Source of the DNA: an uncultured Bacteroidia bacterium
GTDB taxonomy: Bacteria > Bacteroidota > Bacteroidia > Bacteroidales > Prolixibacteraceae
DNA length: 10,085 nt
Assembly (NCBI GenBank): GCA_903859795.1
Contig: CAIOOC010000183.1
Coordinates: 1 to 10,085, forward strand
Direction: 5' to 3'
The translations under genes and the position numbers were made by a program. Under the pieces are notes generated by a model that saw nothing but the letters and a program-made list of their open reading frames with translations, was not told the DNA's origin and did no database searches. Below are positions 1 through 6,815 of the stretch, one piece after another (position 1 is the first letter of the stretch; each line of letters begins with the position of its first letter).

Positions 1-31
1 CTTTGCAAAAGATAGGTTATATTCGCTGAAT

Positions 32-39
32 TATCTTTC
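32..39 (+). promoter_or_regulatory. Possible -7 promoter element of the wecA-like gene
   Basis: TATCTTTC matches the Bacteroidota -7 consensus TAnnTTTG in all but the last base. It ends 22 bases before the ATG at 62. That is the same distance seen for the two exact matches before the GH130 gene and pheS (20 and 23 bases). A TTTG lies at 2-5, but it is a few bases too far upstream to be a good -33 element. Confidence 0.25.
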
Positions 40-61
40 GCACCAAACTAAATATTCCAAT

Positions 62-1279
62 ATGAATGCGCCTGTTTTCCAAATATCCATCGCCTTCATT
101 ATTGGGTTATTAATTGTCACGTACTCGATACCTATTGTCGTTAAAATCGCAAAAGTAAAAAAGCTATTCGATGAGCCGAACAGCAGGAGGGTAAATAAGG
201 TGCCGGTTCCTAATCTGGGAGGAGTTAGCCTTTTCATGGGCGTCTCTCTTGCAACGTTAATTGGTTTTCAAAATAATACATTCCCTGAATTCCGCTATAT
301 AATGAGTTCCACAATTATATTGCTTTTTATTGGAATAAAGGATGATCTGCTTGTCATTTCAGCCCGTAAAAAGCTTTTGGCACAGTTAGTTTGTGCTATC
401 CTGATTGTCAACCTGGGTGGTATTCAATTCACAAATCTTCACGGAATTCTGGGTATATCCGAAATAAATCCTATTGCTGGGTCTGTTCTAAGCCTATTTG
501 CCATTGTTTCTATAATTAATGCTATAAACCTTATTGATGGGCTAGATGGGTTAGCGGCTTCTTTTGGAATATTGGGTTCAGTTGTTTTAGGTATAAACTT
601 TTATCTTGCCAGGCAGGTTAACTTCGCGATACTCAGTGCAGCAATTGCAGGCAGTTTAATCTCATTTTTCATTTTTAATGTATTTGGCAAAAAAAACAAA
701 ATATTTATGGGTGATACCGGTGCAATGATTCTGGGATTCCTTTTATCTGCATTGATTATCAAATTCAATGAGATTTCGATAAACGGACCAGAAAATCTAA
801 TCAGTTTTTCGCCTGTACTTACACTATCGCTGATTGCCATTCCACTTATCGACATGATCCGTTTATTTTTCCTGCGCATAAGAAAAAATAAATCTCCATT
901 TTCAGCCGATATGAACCATATACATCATAAAATACTTCGGTTTGGTCCTTCTCATCTTTTTATTACCGGATCAATTACTTTTTTTAATGTGTTTCTGTTA
1001 ATTCTGGTTACCTCCTTTAGCTCATTGAATAACAATACACTGGTCTTGATTATTATTATTATGGTTTCAGCTTTCATAACTTTCCCTTATACCACTTTCT
1101 CAGATAAGCTTTTTAATAAAATCCTGAAACGATCAAAGCCAACTAAAAACATACAATTGTCTCGGGAAAATCTTATTGTGTCGAACCACCAGAACCACAG
1201 AGAATCTGGACAAAAAGAAGTGCATTTTAATGAAAAAAACTGGCAAAATAATCAGGTTGTGCAGAACTCAAATCATTAA
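62..1279 (+). CDS. wecA: WecA/TagO-type undecaprenyl-phosphate sugar-1-phosphate transferase
   Basis: This is a polytopic inner-membrane enzyme of the MraY/WecA/TagO family. The family moves a sugar-1-phosphate, usually GlcNAc-1-P from UDP-GlcNAc, onto undecaprenyl phosphate to start O-antigen, capsule or other surface glycans. About ten hydrophobic segments run through the protein. Family motifs appear in order: DEPNSRRVNKVPVPNLGG (37-54), the Asp pair of GIKDDL (D94, D95), NAINLIDGLDGL (153-164), MGDTG (216-220) and the cytoplasmic HIHH motif (286-289). The HxHH form fits the WecA/TagO side of the family better than MraY. The last ~50 residues are polar and rich in N, H and Q; they look like a variable tail beyond the last membrane segment. 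The exact sugar cannot be read from the sequence. The ATG at 62 has no Shine-Dalgarno sequence, as is usual in this phylum. No polymerase or glycosyltransferase genes are next to it in this window, although the upstream side is not visible. Confidence 0.93.
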   Translation: MNAPVFQISIAFIIGLLIVTYSIPIVVKIAKVKKLFDEPNSRRVNKVPVPNLGGVSLFMGVSLATLIGFQNNTFPEFRYIMSSTIILLFIGIKDDLLVISARKKLLAQLVCAILIVNLGGIQFTNLHGILGISEINPIAGSVLSLFAIVSIINAINLIDGLDGLAASFGILGSVVLGINFYLARQVNFAILSAAIAGSLISFFIFNVFGKKNKIFMGDTGAMILGFLLSALIIKFNEISINGPENLISFSPVLTLSLIAIPLIDMIRLFFLRIRKNKSPFSADMNHIHHKILRFGPSHLFITGSITFFNVFLLILVTSFSSLNNNTLVLIIIIMVSAFITFPYTTFSDKLFNKILKRSKPTKNIQLSRENLIVSNHQNHRESGQKEVHFNEKNWQNNQVVQNSNH

Positions 1280-1287
1280 AATAATCC

Positions 1288-1315
1288 GGTAATTTCTTAT
1301 GCATAAGAATTTACC
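1288..1315. repeat. 28-bp near-perfect palindrome after the wecA-like gene
   Basis: The sequence is symmetric about the 1301/1302 junction. Its 16-bp core TTCTTATGCATAAGAA (1294-1309) is perfect. After one T-T mismatch (1293/1310), symmetry resumes with GGTAA (1288-1292) against TTACC (1311-1315). It begins 8 bases past the stop codon. No T-run follows, so it is not a classical intrinsic terminator. It could be an RNA 3'-end hairpin, a binding site for a dimeric regulator of the downstream gene, or a dispersed repeat. Confidence 0.6.
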
Positions 1316-1408
1316 ATTAATATACTCGCCCACTGACTCATTCACCTTATAACACCCTCGCTGCTAAGCCATTTCGCCTAATCCCTGCCTGATTAAAAGC
1401 ATCACTAA

Positions 1409-1451
1409 ATTCGTGTCATTCGTCCGTCAGCTGACGGATTCGTGCAATTCG
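1409..1451. repeat. ATTCGTGNN 9-bp array interrupted by a 16-bp palindrome
   Basis: ATTCGT starts at 1409, 1418 and 1438, and ATTCG at 1447. The first and last pairs are spaced 9 bases apart. Between the second and third copies sits the perfect palindrome TCCGTCAGCTGACGGA (1423-1438). If one ATTCGT and the 14-bp core CCGTCAGCTGACGG (1424-1437) are removed, the 9-bp phase is restored exactly. The array ends 7 bases before the flavin reductase ATG, so it forms the gene's immediate leader. Confidence 0.7.
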
Positions 1452-1458
1452 CATAACA

Positions 1459-2046
1459 ATGAAACAAAACTGGAAACCGGGGAATATGGTCTACCCCTTG
1501 CCCGCTGCATTAATCAGCTGCGGAAATATTGAAGGAAAAACAAACCTTTTGACAGTCTCCTGGCTTGGAACAATCTGTTCTGATCCCCCAATGTGTTATA
1601 TTTCTGTCAGGCCGGAACGCTTTTCATACCAGATAATCAAAGAATCAGGCGAGTTCGTAATCAACCTGACCACAACTGATATGGCTAAAGTAACAGACTG
1701 GTGCGGGGTAAAATCGGGACGTAACTTTGACAAATTCAAAGAGTGCGGCCTAACTCCGGCCACCGCGACAATCGTTAAATGTCCGATTGTTAACGAGGCA
1801 CCTATTTCAATCGAATGCCGAGTCAGAGAGATTAAGCCATTGGGATCACATGATATGTTTATTGCCGATGTTGTCAATATCATTGCCGACGACAGGTATA
1901 TCGATCCTGAAACCGGCGCCTTCAGCCTGGCAGCAGCAGGAATAATGGCCTATTCACATGGCACCTACTATTCACTCGGAAAACGAATCGGCAAATTTGG
2001 GTGGAGTGTTATGAAAGACAAAACAAGAATGAAGCATGGACATTAG
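1459..2046 (+). CDS. Flavin reductase family protein (FMN-binding split barrel)
   Basis: The 195-residue protein looks like a member of the flavin reductase-like/flavoredoxin family. These are small cytosolic FMN-binding split-barrel proteins that act in NAD(P)H-flavin electron transfer. Visible hallmarks are an N-terminal strand region opening with YPLPAALISCG (12-22), the segment NLLTVSWLGTICSDPPMCYI (29-48), where the flavin phosphate is typically held in this fold, then SGEFVINL, and a C-terminal HDMFIADVVNI strand followed by the usual YSLGKRIGKFGWSV tail. There is no signal peptide. Several cysteines are present but form no metal-site pattern, so the protein probably carries flavin only. 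Length is normal for the family. The ATG at 1459 has no Shine-Dalgarno sequence. The leader is the ATTCGTGNN repeat array, and no good -7 element was seen, so its promoter is unknown. The partner and the true electron acceptor cannot be predicted from the neighbours. Confidence 0.86.
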   Translation: MKQNWKPGNMVYPLPAALISCGNIEGKTNLLTVSWLGTICSDPPMCYISVRPERFSYQIIKESGEFVINLTTTDMAKVTDWCGVKSGRNFDKFKECGLTPATATIVKCPIVNEAPISIECRVREIKPLGSHDMFIADVVNIIADDRYIDPETGAFSLAAAGIMAYSHGTYYSLGKRIGKFGWSVMKDKTRMKHGH

Positions 2047-2228
2047 GAGAACAAATCAGCCCTATGAGGGTAATGGCTTTGAGTAAATAGAACAGGCAAA
2101 TATTGTATTATATTAATTTAAAGCCTCCGAAGATATCGCCTCGCCGTTCATGTAGCAAATCCCAAAATGATTTTTTAAAAGTTAGAATTTGAGGTTGCTT
2201 CGACATCATTCTTTTAAATTAAACTTTT

Positions 2229-2236
2229 TAGCTTTG
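2229..2236 (+). promoter_or_regulatory. -7 promoter element TAGCTTTG
   Basis: TAGCTTTG matches TAnnTTTG exactly and continues as TAGCTTTGCC. No clear TTTG -33 element lies at the usual distance. Transcription would start near 2242, about 165 bases before the peptidase ATG. The terminator-like hairpin at 2297-2317 then falls inside the transcript. Confidence 0.4.
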
Positions 2237-2241
2237 CCAAC

Positions 2242-2320
2242 TGTTTAACAGGAGATTCATTCCAGTCGACAAGTCTGCAGGACTTGAATGCTATAGACCG
2301 CCGGCAAAACCGGCGGTTTT
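2242..2320 (+). ncRNA. Candidate small RNA or attenuated leader (~78 nt)
   Basis: The stretch runs from the predicted start point to an intrinsic terminator. It contains a short hairpin CTGTTTAACAG (2241-2251), a hairpin with a perfect 6-bp stem CAAGTC/GACTTG around TGCAG (2270-2286), and the terminator hairpin. CATT (2258-2261) and AATG (2287-2290) could extend the middle stem with a bulge. It contains no start codon followed by a useful reading frame. It is either a free-standing short RNA or the leader of the peptidase mRNA with conditional termination. I recognise no Rfam family. The call is inferred only from promoter-hairpin-terminator layout. Confidence 0.3.
2297..2320 (+). terminator. 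Intrinsic terminator-like hairpin upstream of the peptidase gene
   Basis: ACCGCCGG (2297-2304) and CCGGCGGT (2310-2317) form a perfect 8-bp GC-rich stem around the loop CAAAA. TTTT follows, then AATTTT. It lies 250 bases after the flavin reductase stop, too far to be that gene's ordinary terminator, and 86 bases before the peptidase ATG. This supports a short transcript ending here. Confidence 0.65.
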
Positions 2321-2405
2321 AATTTTAAAAATAGTGAAACCCAAAGCAGTTTCAATTTTATTTTAATTTATTATCAATCGAATTATAATCAGATCCATTA
2401 TCAAT

Positions 2406-4472
2406 ATGACTACAAAAAATGTACCGACCGGACAAACAACCGTAAACCCTTTTTTAACCGATTGGCATACTCCGCATCAGACTCCACCTTTTACACAGAT
2501 TAAACATGAACATTTTATCCCTGCCATTGACGCGACACTGATTGAGGCCAGGGAAGAAGTTGACCTTATAATCAGCAATACTGCTCAGCCGACTTTTCAA
2601 AATACGATCGTTGCCCTTGAGGTCTGCGGAGAAAAGCTTGAACGGGTTACAAGTGTTCTTTTTAACCTGAACTCCGCTGAAACGGACGATACAATCCAGG
2701 CAATCACCCGTGAAGTCTCCCCAAAACTGTCAGAGTTCTCTAATTATATCTCATTAAATGAACAACTTTTCGGTAAGGTAAAAGCGGTTTATGCACAAAA
2801 AGAGAATCTTGACCTAACTCCGGAGAATCTTCAATTACTCGAGAAAAAATACCTTGGATTTGTGCGCAGTGGCGCAAACCTTGAAGGAGAAGCCAAGAAA
2901 CGGTATGCAGAAATAACCACTGAAATATCACAGCTGTCACTAAAATTTGGAGAAAATATCCTCGCTGAAACCAATGGCTTTCAGTTACATATCATCAACC
3001 AGAATGACCTTGCCGGCTTACCGGATTCTGAAGTTGAAGAGGCGGCTCAGACCGCCAACTCAAAAGAAAAGGAGGGTTGGCTGTTTACACTTCAGGGACC
3101 CAGCTTTACAGGATTTATGAAATATGCAGATAATCAAAACCTTCGTGAACAGATGTACCGCGCCTATACCTCCCGGGGTTTCAGGCAAAACGATAAGAAT
3201 AATGAGGAGATCATCCGTAAAATAGTCAATCTCAAGCTTGAGAAGGCCAATCTTCTGGGATTTAAAACCCATGCCGATTATGTACTTGCTGAAAGGATGG
3301 CTGAAAATCCTCAAAAAGTAAATGAGTTCCTTCAACAGCTGCACGCTGCGTCACGCCCCGCTGCCAGGAGGGAATTCAACGAAGTGCAGGAATTTGCTTT
3401 ATCGCTGGGGCTCAAAGAACCATTACAGCGATGGGACTGGAGCTACTATTCCGAAAAATTAAAGAATGCCAGTTACGGTTTTGATGAGCAGCAGGTAAAA
3501 CCATATTTCCAGCTTGAAAAAGTGCGTAACGGAGTATTTGACCTTGCCACGAGGCTCTATGATCTTACTTTTCACGAAAATAAGGAGATCCCTGTCTACC
3601 ATCCTGATGCAACAGCTTATGAGGTATACGATGGAGATGGTTCGTTCATTTCGATCCTATACCTGGATTTCTTTCCGCGTGAAGGGAAAAGCGGTGGAGC
3701 GTGGATGAACGACCTGAGACCCGAAAGCAAAGTAAATGGCAGACTCATCAGGCCAATCATAACTATCGTTTGTAATTTCACTAAACCAACCGAAACCAAA
3801 CCTTCACTCCTTACATTTAATGAAGTAACCACACTTTTGCACGAATTTGGTCATGCCCTGCATGGAATGCTGGCAAACACGACTTATCCGAGCCAGTCGG
3901 GAACGAACGTGTATCGCGACTTCGTTGAGCTTCCCTCTCAGGTAATGGAGAACTGGGCAACTCAAAAAGAATGGCTCGATCTTTTTGCGGTACATTATAT
4001 GACGGGTGAGAAAATACCTGCCGAACTTGTGCAAAAACTCATTGATGCTGAAAATTTCCAGGCGGGATATGCTTGTGAGCGGCAATTAAGTTTTGGCTTC
4101 AATGATATGGCGTGGCATTCGATCACTGAGCCGATGAAATCAGACATTGTTGAGTTTGAACGGGCTGCAATTGCTCCCACAGAATTATTTGCTCCGGTTG
4201 AAGGGAGCTGCATAAGTACAGCATTCTCTCACATCTTCGCAGGAGGATACGCATCTGGCTATTATGGCTATAAATGGGCAGAGGTACTCGATGCCGATGC
4301 ATTCTCATTATTTAAGGCTAACGGAATTTTTGATAAGACTACCGCAACATCCTTCCGTAAAAACATCCTCGAGAAAGGGGGAACAGAACATCCAATGAAA
4401 CTTTACAAAGCCTTCCGGGGACAGGAACCTTCTATTGATCCCCTTCTGGAAAGGTCAGGACTGAAGAAATAA
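2406..4472 (+). CDS. dcp: M3 family zinc oligopeptidase (peptidyl-dipeptidase Dcp-like)
   Basis: This is a zinc metallopeptidase of family M3 that degrades short peptides inside the cell. Dcp-type members remove C-terminal dipeptides. At 688 residues it is close to E. coli Dcp. An all-helical N-terminal region (about 1-215) precedes the Peptidase_M3 catalytic domain (about 220-680). The zinc site is complete: HEFGH gives H479, catalytic E480 and H483, and E508 in DFVELPSQVMENW is the third ligand. The 29-residue gap from first His to Glu equals that in thimet oligopeptidase. Near the C-terminus, FAGGYASGYYGYKWAEVLDA holds the Gly/Tyr loop and tyrosines used in substrate binding by this family. 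No signal peptide is present, so a cytosolic location is likely, although some Bacteroidota homologues are exported. Dipeptidase versus oligopeptidase specificity cannot be told from sequence. The ATG at 2406 has an AT-rich leader without a Shine-Dalgarno sequence. Confidence 0.94.
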   Translation: MTTKNVPTGQTTVNPFLTDWHTPHQTPPFTQIKHEHFIPAIDATLIEAREEVDLIISNTAQPTFQNTIVALEVCGEKLERVTSVLFNLNSAETDDTIQAITREVSPKLSEFSNYISLNEQLFGKVKAVYAQKENLDLTPENLQLLEKKYLGFVRSGANLEGEAKKRYAEITTEISQLSLKFGENILAETNGFQLHIINQNDLAGLPDSEVEEAAQTANSKEKEGWLFTLQGPSFTGFMKYADNQNLREQMYRAYTSRGFRQNDKNNEEIIRKIVNLKLEKANLLGFKTHADYVLAERMAENPQKVNEFLQQLHAASRPAARREFNEVQEFALSLGLKEPLQRWDWSYYSEKLKNASYGFDEQQVKPYFQLEKVRNGVFDLATRLYDLTFHENKEIPVYHPDATAYEVYDGDGSFISILYLDFFPREGKSGGAWMNDLRPESKVNGRLIRPIITIVCNFTKPTETKPSLLTFNEVTTLLHEFGHALHGMLANTTYPSQSGTNVYRDFVELPSQVMENWATQKEWLDLFAVHYMTGEKIPAELVQKLIDAENFQAGYACERQLSFGFNDMAWHSITEPMKSDIVEFERAAIAPTELFAPVEGSCISTAFSHIFAGGYASGYYGYKWAEVLDADAFSLFKANGIFDKTTATSFRKNILEKGGTEHPMKLYKAFRGQEPSIDPLLERSGLKK

Positions 4473-4511
4473 AGGATTTGGTTTACTTCAATACTATAAA
4501 ATCATTTGATC

Positions 4512-4519
4512 TACTTTTG
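4512..4519 (+). promoter_or_regulatory. -7 promoter element of the GH130 gene
   Basis: TACTTTTG matches TAnnTTTG exactly and ends 20 bases before the ATG at 4540. The predicted start point near 4525 would give a leader of about 15 nt. No exact TTTG lies at the -33 distance. This suggests the GH130 gene has its own promoter rather than depending on the peptidase gene 67 bases upstream. Confidence 0.45.
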
Positions 4520-4539
4520 GCCTAACAAATTACCTGTGA

Positions 4540-5637
4540 ATGAAAAGAAATCACTTTTTTATCATCATACTACTTGTAACTTCCTCCATTTTAAGTGCAC
4601 AAACAAGATGGGACATTGGAACTTTTGTTAAAACCAAGGTTAATCCTGTTGCCGGACCAGATTCAACTTTAACATTCTATTGCCCGGTAAAAAAAGAGAT
4701 CATAAAATGGCAAAAAGCCGACGTATTTAATCCTGCGGCGATAGTTAGAGACGGTAAGGTGTATCTCCTTACAAGATGCGAAGATGATCCTTCTGCAGCA
4801 TATGCCGGTCGGACATCACGGATAGGAATTTCAGTTAGTGATGATGGTATTCATTTCAGGAAATTCAAAGAACCTGTATTGTATCCTGATAATGATGAGT
4901 TTAAACAATATGATTATCCCGGAGGATGTGAAGATCCAAGAATTGCAGAGACACCTGAAGGTATGTATATTGTCACTTACACCGCATGGAATCACAAAGT
5001 GCCAAATCTATCAATTGCTATATCCAAAGATCTTTTCCACTGGCAAAAAAAAGGTCCCGCTTTCACTAAAGCTTATAATGGCAAGTTTCTGAACAAACCG
5101 ACCAAATCGGGCTCAATTATAACCAGGATGGTTAATGAAAAGCAAGTCGTAGCTAAAATAAACGGAAAATACTGGATGTACTGGGGTGAAAAGTTTGTGA
5201 ACCTCGCCTGGTCGGATAACTTATGGGATTGGAATCCGTTATTGAATGACAGGGGGGAACTAAAAAGGTTGATCGTCCCTCGCAGCGGAAAATTTGACAG
5301 CAAACTTACCGAATGTGGTCCGCCGGCCCTCGTGACAGACAAAGGGATCCTTCTTTTTTACAATGGGAAAAATGCAGAGGATGATAATGCGACTGGTGAT
5401 GTGCCCAGGGGGACCTATTCTGTAGGTGAGGTTCTGTTCGACCTTCTGAATCCGGAAAAGGTTGTGGAACGTTCCGACACCTATATCCTGAAGCCTACAC
5501 TTCCACATGAAAAATCAGGACAGTATACTGCCGGAACGACATTTTCAGAGGGGCTGGTCTATTTTGATAATAAATGGTTTTTATATTATGGCACGGCTGA
5601 CTCATTTGTCGGACCCGCAGTGTCGGAAAATAAATAA
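4540..5637 (+). CDS. Exported glycoside hydrolase family 130 protein (mannoside-active)
   Basis: The 365-residue protein has the pattern of GH130, five-bladed beta-propeller enzymes that split beta-mannosides by phosphorolysis or, in some members, hydrolysis. Family blocks appear in order: FNPAAIVRDGKVYLL, TSRIGISVSDDGIHF, GGCEDPRI (D132 is the likely general acid), KINGKYWMYWG, ECGPPAL (from E258), LLFYNGKN (271-278) and the closing SEGLVYFDNKWFLYYGTADS. Residues 1-20 (MKRNHFFIIILLVTSSILSA) form a signal peptide with likely cleavage after LSA. There is no lipobox, so a periplasmic location is expected. Cytosolic family members are mostly phosphorylases, so an exported one may be a hydrolase; this is inference. 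The mannoside linkage cannot be read from the sequence. No SusC/SusD pair or other glycan enzyme is adjacent, so this is not an obvious polysaccharide utilisation locus. The protein ends shortly after the last blade motif, which is normal. Confidence 0.88.
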   Translation: MKRNHFFIIILLVTSSILSAQTRWDIGTFVKTKVNPVAGPDSTLTFYCPVKKEIIKWQKADVFNPAAIVRDGKVYLLTRCEDDPSAAYAGRTSRIGISVSDDGIHFRKFKEPVLYPDNDEFKQYDYPGGCEDPRIAETPEGMYIVTYTAWNHKVPNLSIAISKDLFHWQKKGPAFTKAYNGKFLNKPTKSGSIITRMVNEKQVVAKINGKYWMYWGEKFVNLAWSDNLWDWNPLLNDRGELKRLIVPRSGKFDSKLTECGPPALVTDKGILLFYNGKNAEDDNATGDVPRGTYSVGEVLFDLLNPEKVVERSDTYILKPTLPHEKSGQYTAGTTFSEGLVYFDNKWFLYYGTADSFVGPAVSENK

Positions 5638-5664
5638 TTCACGAAATTTAAATATTAAATATGC

Positions 5665-5697
5665 AAAGGCAGTCGACTTAAATGGCTGCCTTTTTTT
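5665..5697 (+). terminator. Intrinsic terminator of the GH130 gene
   Basis: AAAGGCAG (5665-5672) pairs perfectly with CTGCCTTT (5686-5693). A further T-G and C-G pair extend the stem inward to a 9-base loop, and the T-run covers 5691-5697. It lies 28 bases after the GH130 stop and separates that gene from pheS. Confidence 0.85.
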
Positions 5698-5763
5698 GTG
5701 TTATGCTTTTTGGCCCTATGCCTCGAAATAGCATTCAAAGTTCCACCATTCCCATATTTTTTG

Positions 5764-5771
5764 TAGTTTTG
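5764..5771 (+). promoter_or_regulatory. -7 promoter element of pheS
   Basis: TAGTTTTG is an exact TAnnTTTG match followed by CAC, a typical context in this phylum. It lies 23 bases before the pheS ATG and downstream of the GH130 terminator. The -33 region (GTTC near 5740) is a weak match. The leader would be only about 17 nt, leaving little room for tRNA-dependent attenuation. Confidence 0.5.
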
Positions 5772-5784
5772 CACTTCACAAAAT

Positions 5785-5790
5785 AAGGAG
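5785..5790 (+). promoter_or_regulatory. Shine-Dalgarno sequence of pheS
   Basis: AAGGAG lies four bases before the ATG at 5795. It is the only strong Shine-Dalgarno sequence before a gene in this window. The spacer is short, but it supports this start. Confidence 0.5.
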
Positions 5791-5794
5791 TGCC

Positions 5795-6814
5795 ATGTTA
5801 AAGCGCATCAAAGAGTTACAACAGGAGATCGAAGGGATTGCAGCTAAATCAGTCGAGGAAGCTGAAGAACTTAGAATCAAATACCTGAGTAAAAAAGGGG
5901 AAATCTCTAAATTATTTGAGGAGTTCCGGAATGTTTCAGCCGATCAGAAAAAAGAGATTGGACAGGCTGTCAACACATTAAAAGAGTTTGCGCTCGAGAA
6001 AATCAATCTTCTGAAAGAGGGTTTGCAGGAGGATAAATCGGCAGGATCAGGTGTTGACCTCACACTTCCTGGTGAAGCGATGAAACTGGGTACCCGCCAC
6101 CCTATCTCTATTGTAAAAAACGAAATACTCGATATATTTAAACGTTTGGGGTTTGTAGTCTCTGAAGGACCAGAGATAGAAGATGACTGGCATGTTTTCA
6201 GTGCGTTAAATTTTCCCGAAGAACACCCTGCCCGTGATATGCAGGATACGTTTTTCATTCAGCGTAATCCCGATGTATTGTTGAGGACCCATACATCCTC
6301 GGTTCAGGTTCATGATATGGAGACGATGAAGCCGCCAATCCGTACTGTTACACCCGGACGTGTTTTCCGGAACGAGGCGATATCGTACCGGGCCCATTGC
6401 ATGTTTCACCAGATAGAAGGGTTATATATCGATGAGAATGTTTCATTTGCTGATCTTAAACAAACATTGCTTTACTACGCGAAGGAGCTGTTTGGTGAAA
6501 ATGCCGAGATCCGTATGCGTCCATCTTATTTCCCGTTCACAGAGCCCTCTGCTGAAGTAGATGTGTCCTGTTCAATCTGTGGTGGGAAAGGGTGTAATGT
6601 ATGTAAATACACAGGCTGGCTCGAGATCCTTGGATGTGGCATGGTGGATCCGAATGTGCTGGAAGCTTCAGGCATTGATTCGAAAAAATATACGGGCTAT
6701 GCGTTTGGAATGGGAATTGAGCGGATCGCGATGTTGAAATTTGGGGTTAACGATCTCCGGCTCTACTTTGAAAATGATGTGCGGTTTTTACAGCAGTTTG
6801 AGGCAGCAAACTAA
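5795..6814 (+). CDS. pheS: Phenylalanine--tRNA ligase alpha subunit
   Basis: PheS is the catalytic subunit of the cytosolic (alpha-beta)2 enzyme that charges tRNA-Phe. The first ~90 residues are a charged coiled-coil arm that contacts tRNA. The class II core follows: a motif 1 region around GPEIEDDWHVFSALNFPEEHPARD, LLRTHTSSVQ, motif 2 with FRNEAISYRAHCMFHQIEGL (R192 and E194 near its start), and motif 3 at GYAFGMGIERIAMLKFGVND. At 339 residues the length is normal. Between motifs 2 and 3, C259-x2-C262 and C267-x2-C270 lie in a Gly-rich loop before TGWLEILGCG. This looks like a small zinc knuckle; from memory, similar cysteine loops occur in PheS of several phyla. pheT is not adjacent, as is common in Bacteroidota. 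The gene has its own -7 element and Shine-Dalgarno sequence, and the next gene is convergent. Confidence 0.97.
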   Translation: MLKRIKELQQEIEGIAAKSVEEAEELRIKYLSKKGEISKLFEEFRNVSADQKKEIGQAVNTLKEFALEKINLLKEGLQEDKSAGSGVDLTLPGEAMKLGTRHPISIVKNEILDIFKRLGFVVSEGPEIEDDWHVFSALNFPEEHPARDMQDTFFIQRNPDVLLRTHTSSVQVHDMETMKPPIRTVTPGRVFRNEAISYRAHCMFHQIEGLYIDENVSFADLKQTLLYYAKELFGENAEIRMRPSYFPFTEPSAEVDVSCSICGGKGCNVCKYTGWLEILGCGMVDPNVLEASGIDSKKYTGYAFGMGIERIAMLKFGVNDLRLYFENDVRFLQQFEAAN

Positions 6815-6815
6815 C

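Larger units (their letters stand above)
2047..2405. other. 359-bp intergenic region before the M3 peptidase
   Basis: No plausible protein gene is present. The first ~180 bases are AT-rich and hold only weak inverted repeats, such as TTTAAAAG (2174-2181) against CTTTTAAA (2211-2218). From 2229 on there is an exact -7 element, two small hairpins and a terminator-like hairpin, each listed separately. The last 85 bases before the ATG are AT-rich, and I see no clear promoter in them. Confidence 0.6.

Noticed and set aside
2270..2317. tRNA or integron attC site
   Set aside because: There is no cloverleaf, no T-loop motif, and no integrase or cassette context. The hairpins are simple stems.
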